This document shows, one piece after another, positions 52,153-61,896 of a stretch of DNA of 64,000 bases (position 1 is the stretch's first letter; the number at the start of each line of letters is the position of its first letter). Location of the stretch: assembly GCF_018333375.1 (NCBI RefSeq), contig NZ_BORW01000001.1, forward strand, positions 496,001-560,000, given 5' to 3'. Both the position numbers and the translations under genes were made by a program. Source of the stretch: Paenibacillus cookii (GTDB lineage: Bacteria; Bacillota; Bacilli; Paenibacillales; Paenibacillaceae). The notes below the pieces were generated by a model. The model was given only the letters and a program-made list of their open reading frames with translations, did no database searches and was not told the origin of the DNA.

Positions 52153-53152
52153 AATAATCCTTCACATTCTCCCGGGTTACGATCGTTACCCCCGTGTCCA
52201 CCCGCGGCGGCAGGGGAGAAACGTCATTCCCGAGCGTCGGGGCGGGGACTGTCAGACCGTGGTGCAGATGAAACAGATACTGCAGCGACCAATACCCCAT
52301 ATTCCAAGTGCCTTGGGCGATCGTGGCCGAAATCGTTCCGTCGGAAATCCGGTCCAAGGTGGCCTTGTTCGTATCGAATCCGATGATTTTGACCTTGCCG
52401 GTTTTGTTCGCGGCGATGACCGCATCCGCCGCCCCGGCTCCGCCGCTCGCTTCCGTGGCGAAAATGCCTTTTAACGCCGGATGTTTTTTTAGCATTTCCG
52501 ATGCGGCGTTTTTGGCAATCATCGTATCGCCTTTCCCTTCCTTGACGTCCACGACCGACATGGCCGGATATTTGGCCGCGATCGTGTCGCGGAACCCGGA
52601 CATCCGGTCGTCATGGTTCTGCTGTCCGGGCTGCGTAATGATGCCGACCTCGCCTTCCCGTCCCAAAATGAGGGCCATTTGGTCGGCGGCCGTGGCCCCC
52701 GCGTCGTAATTGTTCGTGGCGAGGAATGAATAAGCTTTGCTGTCCGGAGCGTCGGCGTCGAACAAAACGACGGGAATGCCGGCGTCCACCGCCTTGTTGA
52801 TCGTCGAGGTCAGCGCCCTGGAGTCGATGGCGGACAACGCGATGCCTGCCGGTTTTTTGGCGATGACCTGCTCCAGCACCGTGATCTGCTCCTTTACGTC
52901 ATATTGCGTGGAGCCGCGATAATCGACGGAGACGCCAAGGGCATCGCCTCCGTCTTCGAATCCTTTAAGAATGTTTTTCCAATATTCCATCCCGGATTGA
53001 AAGGTGACCATGACATAATTTTCGCCGATGCTGCCGTGCAGGCCCCCGTCCTGCCAGGCGTTGCTGCGGCGCTGGTCTTCAAGCCGGTACATCACGACAT
53101 ATCCGACGAAAGCGGCGATAAGCAAAATATAGATCATCATCAATTTCTTCAT
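52142..53152 (-). CDS. Membrane-anchored sugar-binding protein (sensor subunit, XylFII-like)
   Basis: 336 residues. N-terminal hydrophobic helix MMIYILLIAAFVGYVVMY without a lipobox or signal peptidase site, so it stays anchored as in sensor proteins, not as a free transporter component. The rest is a type-I periplasmic binding fold: MVTFQSGMEYWKNILKGF, IALSAIDSRAL, IPVVLFDADAPDS, GKVKIIGFDTN. Likely presents the sugar-bound state to the kinase. First gene of the triad; preceded by an extended -10 and a cre-like site. Confidence 0.9.
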   Translation of the reverse strand: MKKLMMIYILLIAAFVGYVVMYRLEDQRRSNAWQDGGLHGSIGENYVMVTFQSGMEYWKNILKGFEDGGDALGVSVDYRGSTQYDVKEQITVLEQVIAKKPAGIALSAIDSRALTSTINKAVDAGIPVVLFDADAPDSKAYSFLATNNYDAGATAADQMALILGREGEVGIITQPGQQNHDDRMSGFRDTIAAKYPAMSVVDVKEGKGDTMIAKNAASEMLKKHPALKGIFATEASGGAGAADAVIAANKTGKVKIIGFDTNKATLDRISDGTISATIAQGTWNMGYWSLQYLFHLHHGLTVPAPTLGNDVSPLPPRVDTGVTIVTRENVKDYYAK

Positions 53153-53186
53153 GTTAGAAGTCCCCCGTTTGCTTCCCTTTCATCTG

Positions 53187-53210
53187 TGGAATCGGTTACA
53201 TTATAACATG
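53187..53210 (-). promoter_or_regulatory. Sensor triad promoter -10 with cre-like site
   Basis: On the minus strand an extended -10, TGTTATAAT, is present (hexamer 53205-53200); the -35 is weak. Immediately downstream, overlapping its end, TGGAATCGGTTACA (53187-53200, plus strand) matches the cre consensus at all but one position, so CcpA would repress at the transcription start. Confidence 0.62.
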
Positions 53211-53311
53211 TGTACTATACTGCAAGGCGCAGGGATGTTCAACAGTTGTTGAAAACCGTTCCCCTTTAAAGCGGTATTCGGGGCGGAAAATCCATATTTG
53301 GCGAAACGCGC

Positions 53312-53345
53312 AAAAACCCTGCCGCAACATGCGCAAGCAGGGTTT
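53312..53345 (-). terminator. Intrinsic terminator of the cupin gene
   Basis: 9-bp stem, 53314-53322 with 53337-53345, with T-run on the minus side. Confidence 0.8.
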
Positions 53346-53368
53346 CGATAAACAGGAGAGTGGTTATT

Positions 53369-53821
53369 TTAATCAATCATCGTAAAATCGTCGAAATGAA
53401 AGCCGGGTGATACGACGCAGGAAACGAGAACCGGTTCGCTGCCAAGCGGACGCGCTTCCTGCCATACGTTCGCCGGTACCAAAGCTTGGGGAACTTGTCC
53501 TTTTTCCATGTCCATGCCAAGCACGATTTCCTTCCGCTCTCCGGGATTTTCCCCATCGCCGCCGAGCACGAGCTGCAGGGGGCTGCCGGCATGCCACAGC
53601 CACAATTCATCCGAGTATACGCGATGCCATTTCGAAAATTCGTTCGGGTGCAGCAGGAAATAGATGGATGTCGCCGCAGGGCGCGAACCCGAATATTTGG
53701 CGTCAAGCACTTCTTTCGGAATTTCGAATGAGGACTTCCAAAGCTCCTTGTACCAACCGCCCTCGGGATGGGGCTGCAGGTCCAAGGTTTTTACCAAAGG
53801 GGATAACATTGCTTCAGTCAT
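53369..53821 (-). CDS. Cupin family protein (DUF985)
   Basis: 150 residues, single beta-barrel of the cupin_5/DUF985 type: LQPHPEGGWYKELW near the N terminus, SIYFLLHPNEFSKWHRVYSDELWLWHAG with the metal/ligand His region, and PGFHFDDFTM at the C terminus. Function unknown; related folds are epimerases or sensors. ATG 53821 has AGAAGG upstream. The last gene of normal GC content before the AT-rich island. Confidence 0.88.
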   Translation of the reverse strand: MTEAMLSPLVKTLDLQPHPEGGWYKELWKSSFEIPKEVLDAKYSGSRPAATSIYFLLHPNEFSKWHRVYSDELWLWHAGSPLQLVLGGDGENPGERKEIVLGMDMEKGQVPQALVPANVWQEARPLGSEPVLVSCVVSPGFHFDDFTMID

Positions 53822-54344
53822 GTTCTGCCTTCTTTCCGTGTCAGAATTGCACATCATGGGGTAAATAATGAACCCCGTCTGTGAGGGAATCTGCCCTTTA
53901 CTTTAACAAATGGGGCGGCGGATTGTAAACGGCGGATTCCTTTGGACTTTCGATAATGAAACAAATCATAGTATTAAATGAAATCGTATGAGCGAAAATA
54001 TATGTGCATTTATCCACTTGGAGTACTATTTTAATGATTTTGTAAAACGGGCGAGGCAGATTTGTACGAAGGACATTAAAAATGACACATAGCTTTTCAT
54101 CTACGATTTTGGGGTTACATTCAGAGTCAGCAGGCCAGAGGGCGCCCCCTCGAATGACCGGTTTGAAATGATTCATCTGTAATTCAGTTCACATTATAGA
54201 TACAAAAGCAAATCAGGGAGAACTGCCCTCGTTTTTCTCATATTACGATTTTTATAAAACAGAATCATCGACCAAGGCGTCCTGACAATTCACGGTAACT
54301 TCCTGTGTTTTGACGTGAGAAGACGCATACAGCTTTTCCTGCTT
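53822..54344. other. Gene-free stretch at the left edge of the AT-rich island
   Basis: Sequence changes here from GC-rich to AT-rich. A minus-strand frame at 53898-54176 (92 codons) exists but lacks a ribosome site and resembles nothing known. A short GC-rich block at 54120-54165 stands out. A possible hairpin with T-run lies near 54219-54237. No insertion sequence could be confirmed. Confidence 0.4.
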
Positions 54345-55502
54345 TTAATTCGAAAAGAAGTTTCTGAATTCGCTGAGCTTAACTTCAATATTCATATCTT
54401 TGGCGCCTTGCAAGTAACTAAAATAATTGAAATTTAAGGTATCTCCACTCCGTGATTTAAAATGAAGGTTATCACCATAATGAATATCACCAATATCAGT
54501 ATTGCCCTCGATAGAGGCTTGTTCTTCTTTACTCAGTAACTTGTTGTAGAGACGAACACTCTTATTTGTTTTCATGTTAATGGCCCATAATTGCTTCTTT
54601 GTTTCTGAACGAACTAACATGAATTCCTCTCCGATGAAGCCATCGATTGAGAAAAAGTCATCTTCTATAATCTTTGTTAAATCATAATTTTTAACAATAT
54701 CACCATTATCGTTTATGAGATTCACGAGATGCCCATTGTTAAAAACCCAATTTGCTCCATTTTTTGATGTTTCTAGATTTTCCTCACTTCCATTTATCAT
54801 AGAATAGATTACTTCATCATTTTTAATAAAAATTTTAATGGTTGAAACATTTTTCAATGGTTCACCTGAAAAGGTTTTGATTGTAATTACAAAAGATTTT
54901 TTTTCCTTAATACTATTGATTGACATAGACGAATATTTAGCATTATTCGATGGTAAGTCAACTTTCCCAATCAATTTCGGTGTTTTACTTTTCAGTGAGT
55001 AGAAATTACCATTATTTTTAAGCCAAAATGATCCATCGGCATTTTCTCCAAAAATCGGAATATTTGTATTTGATATATTCACCAATTTCCCATTGACTTT
55101 AATTTGAGAGTCCGTTAGCTGAGAAAGATATCTTGCAGTAATATATGTTGTGCCATTTTTATTTAATATTTCTTTTTTTAATGCACTATAAAGTTTCCCA
55201 TCCATTTTTATTTGTTTAGTAACGTTATTTACAACAATAGATTTATCTGGGGATATGATATATAAACTCCGATCCGCTTGAGACCATTCAACATGATAGC
55301 CTAGTTGTTCAAAACCAGTTTTTAATGGTATATAGTTCACATTTCCAATTAAAACTGTGTTGTTAACCGTGCTTGAATTATTAATAGATACAGTATAAAC
55401 AGGGTCAGCGTCTGCCTTGTTTAAATAACCGATATTAAATAGCAATAGCAAAATGCCCAAGGCCAAGTATAATTGTTTACAAAATTTTGGGATAGTCTTC
55501 AT
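54345..55502 (-). CDS. Secreted/membrane-anchored protein with copper amine oxidase N-terminal-like domain
   Basis: 385 residues. Hydrophobic N terminus (LYLALGILLLLFNIGYL), probably a signal or anchor. Residues about 40-130 match the Cu-amine-oxidase-N (stalk) domain common in Paenibacillus cell-surface proteins: VYTVSINNSSTVNN ... YIPLKTGFEQLGYHVEW and TYITARYLSQL. The remaining ~250 residues are a beta-rich, Asn/Lys-rich region unlike a known family, with short repeats like IGKVDLPSNNAKYSS. AAGGAG precedes the ATG. AT-rich compared with the rest of the window. Confidence 0.8.
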   Translation of the reverse strand: MKTIPKFCKQLYLALGILLLLFNIGYLNKADADPVYTVSINNSSTVNNTVLIGNVNYIPLKTGFEQLGYHVEWSQADRSLYIISPDKSIVVNNVTKQIKMDGKLYSALKKEILNKNGTTYITARYLSQLTDSQIKVNGKLVNISNTNIPIFGENADGSFWLKNNGNFYSLKSKTPKLIGKVDLPSNNAKYSSMSINSIKEKKSFVITIKTFSGEPLKNVSTIKIFIKNDEVIYSMINGSEENLETSKNGANWVFNNGHLVNLINDNGDIVKNYDLTKIIEDDFFSIDGFIGEEFMLVRSETKKQLWAINMKTNKSVRLYNKLLSKEEQASIEGNTDIGDIHYGDNLHFKSRSGDTLNFNYFSYLQGAKDMNIEVKLSEFRNFFSN

Positions 55503-55540
55503 CTGGAACTCCTTTACAAGTAAATTAATTTATTTATAAG

Positions 55541-55567
55541 AATCCTGCTGTTATACAGCAGGATTCT
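55541..55567 (-). terminator. Hairpin between the two island genes
   Basis: 10-11-bp perfect stem, 55541-55551 with 55557-55567; the T-tract is weak. It may terminate or limit read-through from the 55575-56738 gene to the next. Confidence 0.6.
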
Positions 55568-55574
55568 TTACTTT

Positions 55575-56738
55575 TTAATATTTTGATGAGTTGACATCAA
55601 TTGTCGCCGAATTTCCAGAGATCGTTACTTTAGCCCGATCTTCAACTGTTGTAGTCGATGGATTTACCGCTACATCATCTACCTTAATGCTAGAGAATTT
55701 TGCATAAATAGCTCCTGAAGCAGGTGTCACAAGGCTACCATTTACTTTATAATCACACAAGGTGGCAAGTAGTTTAAAACTATTTATGCTGGTAACATTT
55801 CTTTTAGCAATCTCTAGAATGCTAATCATCTGGGTAGGAGTAGGTTTAGAACAATTCATATCAGCACAGATAGCAGTTCCTGACTGCTTTAATCTTACAG
55901 CATTTGTTACATTAGCATCAGAATAATTACGATAAACCCATTGTGTTACGTTTGTTCCAGGGACAAACCCATTTTGATATTGTACTTGATTGTAAAGTTG
56001 ATTAAAATCCATTTTGCTATCAGCTGGATAATTAATAGGATCATTATGCCCGTTAAAGTAGAACAGGTATGCAGGTTTCCATTTAGCGCGCCCATAGGCA
56101 GTAGAATATTGTAACCCAAGATCTGCTTCTACAGCAGATGTTGAGGACGTGCTCTTACCACCTGTAAAACCTGCATAAATATAGGCGGTAATATTAGCAG
56201 GGACATTCATTTGGCTTTCAGTCGCAGTTGTTATTAAAGTTGATAATACTCCTCCAGTACTGCTTACAACAGTCGCTTTCCCGCCAATTCCATCAGGCAA
56301 ATTTCCAACAGCTGTTGGAGCAAATTCATGCTGTTCATTACCAAGAATTGAATCTTTGTTTGGATTGATATCTTGGTCTGGACTGATATCTTCAATTGGA
56401 ACTTCCGTTACAAATAAATAATCTTCATCTTTGTTACTTTCATAAAAATAGGAGATGTTATCATCATCAACGAAATTATAATTGATAATTTCATCAGATG
56501 TATTAGCGAGAGTTCTGGATTTCATTTGTTCATGCTTTTCTGTTTGAATGACATCTCTCGCTCTGGAGATGAAAGCATCAACTTTTGCTTGATCAATCTC
56601 AATATTTGGTGATGTTTCAATTGTTAGAGGCTTTTCAGCAGTTTCGTTTTCTTCCGCAAATACACTAGGAGAAACTGAACTAATTCCCAATGCCGCGTAA
56701 ACAGAAAGACACATTAAGAATATTTTTCGAAATTTCAT
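55575..56738 (-). CDS. Secreted protein of unknown function (possibly YrpD-like)
   Basis: 387 residues. Clear signal peptide, cleavage probably after SVSPSVFAEE (about residue 28). An acidic, Asp/Asn-rich region to about 140 is followed by a beta-rich domain: ITAYIYAGFTGGKSTS, SAVEADLGLQYS, YGRAKWKPAYLFYFNG, which I tentatively link to the YrpD family of secreted Bacillus proteins. Two cysteine pairs (AICADMNCS; TLCDYK) may form a disulfide. Upstream RBS is AGAGGGGAAT. Same strand and AT-rich base use as the neighbour, so co-acquired. Confidence 0.72.
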   Translation of the reverse strand: MKFRKIFLMCLSVYAALGISSVSPSVFAEENETAEKPLTIETSPNIEIDQAKVDAFISRARDVIQTEKHEQMKSRTLANTSDEIINYNFVDDDNISYFYESNKDEDYLFVTEVPIEDISPDQDINPNKDSILGNEQHEFAPTAVGNLPDGIGGKATVVSSTGGVLSTLITTATESQMNVPANITAYIYAGFTGGKSTSSTSAVEADLGLQYSTAYGRAKWKPAYLFYFNGHNDPINYPADSKMDFNQLYNQVQYQNGFVPGTNVTQWVYRNYSDANVTNAVRLKQSGTAICADMNCSKPTPTQMISILEIAKRNVTSINSFKLLATLCDYKVNGSLVTPASGAIYAKFSSIKVDDVAVNPSTTTVEDRAKVTISGNSATIDVNSSKY

Positions 56739-57535
56739 CTTTATTATTCCCCTCTTAAAATTAAATTGTGATTTATACTGCAGTTCTTATCATATGCTAA
56801 GACTATGTTTGGAAGAATTCAGTTGGTTAAAGGTGGTTTCCAAGAACGAGATTTAGATTTAAGAAGAAATTTGTATCTCCTACCTGTTGATTAATGATTC
56901 AATTGCGGAATTTTAATTCTGATTGTCTGCACCTCCAAATTATTCTGAAAATTTTCCTTAGTTTCTTGTTGTTTAAAGCCCCCTTTCTTCAAGTAACTTT
57001 ATGTATTAAATTCTTGCTGTTACTTTAAATAACAATTCGGCAAGAAAAAGGTTACGTCGGAAAAATGAATTTTTTTGATTTCATTGTCAGGAAATAAACT
57101 GTTTCTTTTCTGCACTGTTCAGAAAATATATGATTCAAAGAGAAGCACTATCGGTTCATCCTAACTTACACTCAAGTAAAATAATTAGGGTAGGTCATCC
57201 GGGATGTACAATAGCAATAATTCTGAATTTCGAAAGCCCATAAGATTAGAGCGAAATACGGGCAATAGGGTCAAGAGATGTAAAAATCGATTGTTTGTGA
57301 AAGAATACACACCAGCGATAATGATGTATCTACTTATTTTCGGTTTCAACTGTTGCCGGTACTGTACGTCATCATGGCTTCAACAGCTTCTGGCAAAAAA
57401 GCTGACAAGGAAAGCCCATCCAGCTTTGGAATTTCAAAAAAATTAAGTCCGTTATACATCGGCTTCCATCAACGATTCCATATCACCCCTTAGGGACCGG
57501 AAGCAAGTTACTTAAGCTCAGGGAATTAGGTTTAT
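56739..57535. other. AT-rich gene-free stretch
   Basis: About 800 bp with no supported gene. An 80-codon plus-strand frame at 57204-57446 has no ribosome site or recognisable domain. The end joins the GC-rich thiE gene abruptly near 57530. No inverted terminal repeats or att-like duplications seen by eye. Confidence 0.4.
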
Positions 57536-58183
57536 TTAAAGTGCCTGGTATAGCTCCCGTGCGGCACGGCAGGCATCGGAGGTGTGGGTGATTGCCGAGA
57601 TGACCGCAACGCCGTCCGCTCCGGCATGGATTACCTCGTGCACGCGTTCGGCGGTAATGCCGCCGATGCCGACGATCGGTATGGCCGCATGCATCCTTCG
57701 GATATTCCGCAGCGCTGCCGTCCCTTGAACCGGGCGGGCATCCTCCTTGGAAACCGTCGGAAAAACCGGGCCGACCCCGAAATAATCGGCATGCCGCTCC
57801 GCACCAATACTCGCTTCTTCAGGAGTATGGACGGACAAGCCCAAAATACGGTTCCCGATTCGCTTCCTGACCTGCTCCGCCGGCTCATCCTCTTGTCCGA
57901 TATGCACGCCGTCCGCATCCAAAGCGATCGCCAGGTCGACGTCATCATTGACGATCAGCGGAACGCCGTGCTTCCGGCAGACGGCCAGAATGCGCCCGGC
58001 CAGTTCCAGCTTTGCGGCTCCTTCAAGCGCATTCCGGCCTTTTTCGCGAAATTGCACCATCGTGACACCCCCGCGGATCGCTTCTTCCACGACCTCCGCC
58101 GCATCTTTCCTGCAGTTGGCGCTGCCGATCACGAGATAAAGCTTCAGCCATGCTTTCAAATCGGCTGCTTCGATCAGTTTCAA
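57536..58183 (-). CDS. thiE: Thiamine phosphate synthase
   Basis: 215 residues, TIM barrel. Couples hydroxymethylpyrimidine diphosphate to thiazole phosphate. Motifs: YLVIGSANC, VQFREKGRN, VNDDVDLAIALDADGVHIGQ, FGVGPVFPTVSKED and GIGGITAERV. A TTG start at 58183 is chosen: AAGGAG lies 8 nt upstream and the codon overlaps the thiD stop (TTGA), as the other gene joints do; a GTG at 58216 would lie inside thiD. Last gene of tenA-thiM-thiD-thiE. Confidence 0.95.
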   Translation of the reverse strand: MKLIEAADLKAWLKLYLVIGSANCRKDAAEVVEEAIRGGVTMVQFREKGRNALEGAAKLELAGRILAVCRKHGVPLIVNDDVDLAIALDADGVHIGQEDEPAEQVRKRIGNRILGLSVHTPEEASIGAERHADYFGVGPVFPTVSKEDARPVQGTAALRNIRRMHAAIPIVGIGGITAERVHEVIHAGADGVAVISAITHTSDACRAARELYQAL

Positions 58184-58992
58184 CGGACGCTCTCCTTTCT
58201 GCGGCGGTACGCCCAATGATTGGTCGGGCCGTGGCCTCCGCCGATGCCGGGCGCATCCTCGATCGCCGTCTGGATATATTCGCGGGCGGTCAAAACAGCC
58301 TCGTGCGGAGACGCCCCTTTCGCCAACCCGGCCGCGATGGCGGCGGAAAACGTGCAGCCCGTTCCGTGCGTATGGTTTGTCGTTATTCTGGGCTTGGCGA
58401 TTTCCGTAAACGACTCCCCGTCATACAGCAGATCGACCGCTTCGTTTGAAACCGGATCGTGTCCGCCTTTAATGACGACCATCCGGGGGCCGAACCCGGC
58501 GATTTTCAGCGCCGCCCGGCGGCGTTGTTCCATCGAGCCGATCCGCATGCCGGCCATCGCCTCCGCTTCCGGAATGTTCGGCGTGACAACGAGCGCCAGC
58601 GGGAGCAGCCTGCGCATCAGGGCATCGACGGCATCATCCTGCAGCAGCTCCGCCCCGCCTTTCGCGATCATGACCGGATCGACGACCACCCGTTGCCAAC
58701 CGAAGGCTTCGATTTTGTCCGCAACCGCCTCGATGATGTCGGCGCTAAACAACATGCCCGTCTTGACCGCATCCGCGCCCAGATCCGTCCCGACCGCTTC
58801 GATTTGCTCGGCGACGGCCGCGGCCGGCAGCGGGTAGACGCCTGAAACGCCAAACGTGTTTTGCACCGTCACCGCCGTGATAGCCGACATCCCGAAGGCG
58901 CCCAGCTCCTGAAACGTTTTGATATCCGCTTGTATTCCGGCGCCGCCGCCGCTGTCGGAGCCGGCAATCGTCAATGCTTTGGGGACGCTCAC
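58180..58992 (-). CDS. thiD: Hydroxymethylpyrimidine/phosphomethylpyrimidine kinase
   Basis: 270 residues, ribokinase fold. Phosphorylates hydroxymethylpyrimidine twice. [18 protein letters not shown] at the N terminus, DPVMIAKGG in the middle and [15 protein letters not shown] (anion hole and catalytic region) near 218. GTG start at 58992 overlaps the thiM stop (GTGA). Supplies ThiE with pyrimidine diphosphate. Confidence 0.96.
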   Translation of the reverse strand: MSVPKALTIAGSDSGGGAGIQADIKTFQELGAFGMSAITAVTVQNTFGVSGVYPLPAAAVAEQIEAVGTDLGADAVKTGMLFSADIIEAVADKIEAFGWQRVVVDPVMIAKGGAELLQDDAVDALMRRLLPLALVVTPNIPEAEAMAGMRIGSMEQRRRAALKIAGFGPRMVVIKGGHDPVSNEAVDLLYDGESFTEIAKPRITTNHTHGTGCTFSAAIAAGLAKGASPHEAVLTAREYIQTAIEDAPGIGGGHGPTNHWAYRRRKESVR

Positions 58993-59822
58993 TGCACGAA
59001 CCCCCTTCCGGCCGAAACCCGGTGCCCGCTGAGCACCTCTTCCGGAAGCGGATATTGGTCCATCTCTGACAGGGCGTCGAGAAAGGCGGTTTGAAAGCTC
59101 CCCGGACCGCGGTTACCGGCAGCCACGTATGCCCTCGTAGCCGCTTCCCCGTAAAAAGCAAGCGCGGCCGCGCCCGCCGTCAGCAAATCCGGTTCCACGG
59201 CGGCAAAAGCCCCGATGACCGACGTCAGCAGGCAGCCCGTTCCCGTCACCCGGGTCAGCATGGGATGTCCTCCTCGGACCACGTATCCTTTCAGGCCGTC
59301 CGTTATAACGTCCTCACGGCCTGTGATCGTAACGACGCTTCCGATCCGGCAAGCGGCCCGGACCGCCAGGTCGACCGAAGGTTCGGCTTCGGCCTCTCCG
59401 GCATCCACGCCTTTGATGACGGCCGTTTCGCCGATCAGGTTCGCCACTTCCGCCGCATTGCCGCGGACCAAAGCGACCCGGACTTCCTTCAAAATATTCA
59501 GTGCCGCGGTCGTCCGAAACGGCGTGGCGCCCGCGCCGACGGGATCGAGGATCACCGGCACGCCGTGCAAATTCGCCGATTTGCCTGCCAGGATCGCCGC
59601 TTCGACCAGCTCCGCGCTGAGCGTGCCCAAATTCAGCACCAGGGCGTCCGCTATTTTCGCCATATCAGCCACCTCTTCACGGGCATAGGCCATGACGGGG
59701 GAAGCGCCGATGGCCAGCAAACCGTTGGCCGTAAAATTCGTGACCACCATGTTGGTTATATTGTGCACCAGCGGCCTGCGCCGCTTGACCAGCCGGGGCA
59801 AATGCTGCAGATCCGCGATCAT
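58989..59822 (-). CDS. thiM: Hydroxyethylthiazole kinase
   Basis: 277 residues, ribokinase-like trimer. Salvages the thiazole alcohol to its phosphate. [24 protein letters not shown] near residues 20-45, LDPVGAG, and [13 protein letters not shown] with the active-site Cys. ATG 59822 overlaps the tenA stop as ATGA; the longer frame to 59888 is tenA in another phase. Marks this operon as salvage/coupling, in contrast to the de novo thiOSGF operon. Confidence 0.96.
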   Translation of the reverse strand: MIADLQHLPRLVKRRRPLVHNITNMVVTNFTANGLLAIGASPVMAYAREEVADMAKIADALVLNLGTLSAELVEAAILAGKSANLHGVPVILDPVGAGATPFRTTAALNILKEVRVALVRGNAAEVANLIGETAVIKGVDAGEAEAEPSVDLAVRAACRIGSVVTITGREDVITDGLKGYVVRGGHPMLTRVTGTGCLLTSVIGAFAAVEPDLLTAGAAALAFYGEAATRAYVAAGNRGPGSFQTAFLDALSEMDQYPLPEEVLSGHRVSAGRGFVQ

Positions 59823-60517
59823 CGTCCCGCCCCTTCCGTTTGAGCCGCCGAAACCGGCCATTCTTCCAGCGTGTATGCCATATCCCAAAACATGTACTCC
59901 AGACGGCAGCTGGCCACAAAATGTTCCGTCAGCCGCTTTTTCCGGTCCGGAGATAAACTTTCTGCCCGCTCATCAAGCAGCAATCGCATTTTTTCCGTAA
60001 TGCCGCCTTCAAAGCTGCCGTAAAAATGCATCCAGTCGTAAAACGGATGGGAGCGGTCCGGCTTCACTTCCGCCAGCAATTTGGCGCCGATCTCCGTATA
60101 CGTCCAAGGGCAAGGCAACATCGCCGCCAAAATGTCCTCAAGCGTTCCCGCGTGGGCCACGCTCAGCATGTGGCGGACATAGTGGTTCGCCGACGGGGCA
60201 AGCGGATAACCTTGCAGCTGCTCGTACGAAACGCCGGCTACGCTGCAAAAATTGTTATGCGGATGCGTTTCGCTGTGCAGAATGAACGAAATTTGTTCGT
60301 TAAAAAGGGCCATCGTGTCGCGGCTGTCGCACTTCGAAATCGCGATTCCATATAACCGGATATAAGCGTTCAAATATTCGAAATCCTGCTTCACGTAATG
60401 AATCAGCTGTTCCTTCCGCAAAGTTCCGTCCGCAATGCCGCGTACGAACGGATGATCAAAAATCGCCCGGTAAATCGGGTCTGCTTCTCTTCTGAGCTCT
60501 TCGCTAAAACGGGTCAT
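59819..60517 (-). CDS. tenA: Thiaminase II / aminopyrimidine aminohydrolase
   Basis: 232 residues. Hydrolyses aminomethylpyrimidine from degraded thiamine to hydroxymethylpyrimidine, a salvage step. [21 protein letters not shown] near the active-site Asp and Tyr, and [11 protein letters not shown] with Cys136, equivalent to the catalytic Cys. GGAGG precedes the ATG. First gene after the TPP riboswitch. Confidence 0.96.
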   Translation of the reverse strand: MTRFSEELRREADPIYRAIFDHPFVRGIADGTLRKEQLIHYVKQDFEYLNAYIRLYGIAISKCDSRDTMALFNEQISFILHSETHPHNNFCSVAGVSYEQLQGYPLAPSANHYVRHMLSVAHAGTLEDILAAMLPCPWTYTEIGAKLLAEVKPDRSHPFYDWMHFYGSFEGGITEKMRLLLDERAESLSPDRKKRLTEHFVASCRLEYMFWDMAYTLEEWPVSAAQTEGAGR

Positions 60518-60585
60518 GCCAGCACCTCCGCATCGATTTGGATGAAATCCAAACAGGAAGAAGCCGGAAGCGGCCGATAAAACTT

Positions 60586-60612
60586 AAAAAGCCGCCCCGA
60601 AATGGAGCGGCT
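60586..60612 (-). terminator. Riboswitch-controlled terminator upstream of tenA
   Basis: 8-bp stem (60591-60598 with 60604-60611) followed on the minus strand by five T and further T-rich sequence. Positioned directly after the TPP aptamer and ~70 nt before tenA, the usual expression platform. Confidence 0.8.
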
Positions 60613-60671
60613 TCCAACGCTTTCGAACGCTGACCTAACGAAAGGCCGGCGTAAAACATGCGAAGTCCGTC

Positions 60672-60762
60672 TCCACTTCCCTACGCCGGTATGATCCGGA
60701 TCAGGTTCAAAGGGTCCAAGCATCCTTGTCTCAGCCGCTCGCTTGCGGCTCCCCCAGTGGAT
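60672..60762 (-). promoter_or_regulatory. TPP riboswitch (THI element)
   Basis: On the minus strand the conserved parts are present in order: GGGGGAGCC, the GGCTGAGA turn, AAGGATGC, ACCCTTTGAACCTGATC, CGGATCATACC and GGCGTAGGGA. TPP binding would favour the terminator at 60586-60612 and switch off tenA-thiM-thiD-thiE. Confidence 0.97.
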
Positions 60763-60786
60763 TTCGTATGAAGATTTTCACCCTAT

Positions 60787-60815
60787 ACTTTATCTTCCAT
60801 TTTGCGGCTTGTCAA
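60787..60815 (-). promoter_or_regulatory. Promoter of the tenA operon
   Basis: On the minus strand -35 TTGACA (60815-60810), 17-bp spacer, -10 TAAAGT (60792-60787). Start expected near 60780, about 18 nt before the riboswitch. Confidence 0.82.
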
Positions 60816-60858
60816 ACCGAAAATCATCGCCGCGGAAGTTCCCCACCGCCTTTCGGGC

Positions 60859-61896
60859 TTACCCTAAATAGCGGTGATACAAGCTTTTTGCTTCCGTGAT
60901 GTCTTTTGTCCCATGCACGAGCACCCGCCCGTCCTGAAAAACCGTCAACCGGCATCCCTCGGCCGCAAAAGACACGAGATACGGGTTCTCCCTTACCTCG
61001 CCGCCCTGCCGGGACAACCTTCGCGCCAGCCCCTTTAAATCGCGCTGAACCGGTGCGGGCGGACGAATTTGCACCGTATCCCGGCCGCACAGCACGGCTG
61101 CCCGGGGCTGATTGGCCGGCTGTAGAAACGGATAGGTGCGGTGTAGTCCGCACGACGGACAATTCGGCTTCTTCATGCGCTCGACCCGGATTGCGGCATA
61201 GGCGCCCGTCCATAAATCGAATGAAATGAGTTTGCCGTGCAAAGCCTCCCCATCGTCCACCAGCAGCTTCAGCGCCTCGGAGGTTTGGTAGGCCGCAACC
61301 ATCTGCGCCGCCGGTCCGATGATGCCGGCCGTATCGCAAGTTGCGCCGCCGGGCGGCATCGTTTCAAGCAAACAATGCAGGCATGGCGTGCGGCCGGGCA
61401 CGACCGTGAAGGTCAGTCCGTAGCTGCCGACGCAAGCCCCGTAAATCCATGGAATGCCCTTCTTTTGCGACATATCGTTAATCAGCAGGCGCGTCTCGAA
61501 ATTGTCCGTCCCGTCAAGGATCACGTTCACGCCCTGCGCCAGCTCGTCGATTTCCGGAATGGCGACGTCGGCTACGACGGCCCGGATGTCGATGTCCGGG
61601 TTGATGCGTTCCAGGCGGGCTTTGGCCGCCGCCGCTTTCGGCAGGCGCAGCAGGGCGTCCTCCTCGCTGTACAGCTGCTGCCGCTGCAGATTGCTCGGTT
61701 CCACATAGTCGCGATCCACGATGGTGACGGTGCCTACGCCCGCACGCACGAGCGTTTCGGCGCTTCCCGACCCCAGCGCTCCCGCGCCGACGATCAGGAC
61801 ATGCCTCTCCCCCAGCTTCCGCTGTCCGTCCGGTCCGATTTTGGGAAACAGTTCTTGCCGCGAATACCGCCCGTTCCGGGTCCCGTTCCCGCTCAT
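60859..61896 (-). CDS. thiF: ThiS adenylyltransferase ThiF
   Basis: 345 residues, E1-like. Adenylates the C terminus of ThiS for sulfur transfer. [20 protein letters not shown] near the ATP site, [23 protein letters not shown] and two CxxC zinc ligands (CLHC, CPSC). After about residue 245 comes an extra C-terminal region not present in the shortest ThiF proteins. ATG 61896 overlaps the thiG stop (ATGA). Confidence 0.93.
   Translation of the reverse strand: MSGNGTRNGRYSRQELFPKIGPDGQRKLGERHVLIVGAGALGSGSAETLVRAGVGTVTIVDRDYVEPSNLQRQQLYSEEDALLRLPKAAAAKARLERINPDIDIRAVVADVAIPEIDELAQGVNVILDGTDNFETRLLINDMSQKKGIPWIYGACVGSYGLTFTVVPGRTPCLHCLLETMPPGGATCDTAGIIGPAAQMVAAYQTSEALKLLVDDGEALHGKLISFDLWTGAYAAIRVERMKKPNCPSCGLHRTYPFLQPANQPRAAVLCGRDTVQIRPPAPVQRDLKGLARRLSRQGGEVRENPYLVSFAAEGCRLTVFQDGRVLVHGTKDITEAKSLYHRYLG

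Noticed and set aside
53898..54176. 92-codon minus-strand frame in the AT-rich edge
   Set aside because: No ribosome site or known domain; considered as a transposase remnant but no supporting motif or end repeat.
57204..57446. 80-codon plus-strand frame
   Set aside because: No ribosome site, no domain, basic low-information sequence; not reported as a gene.
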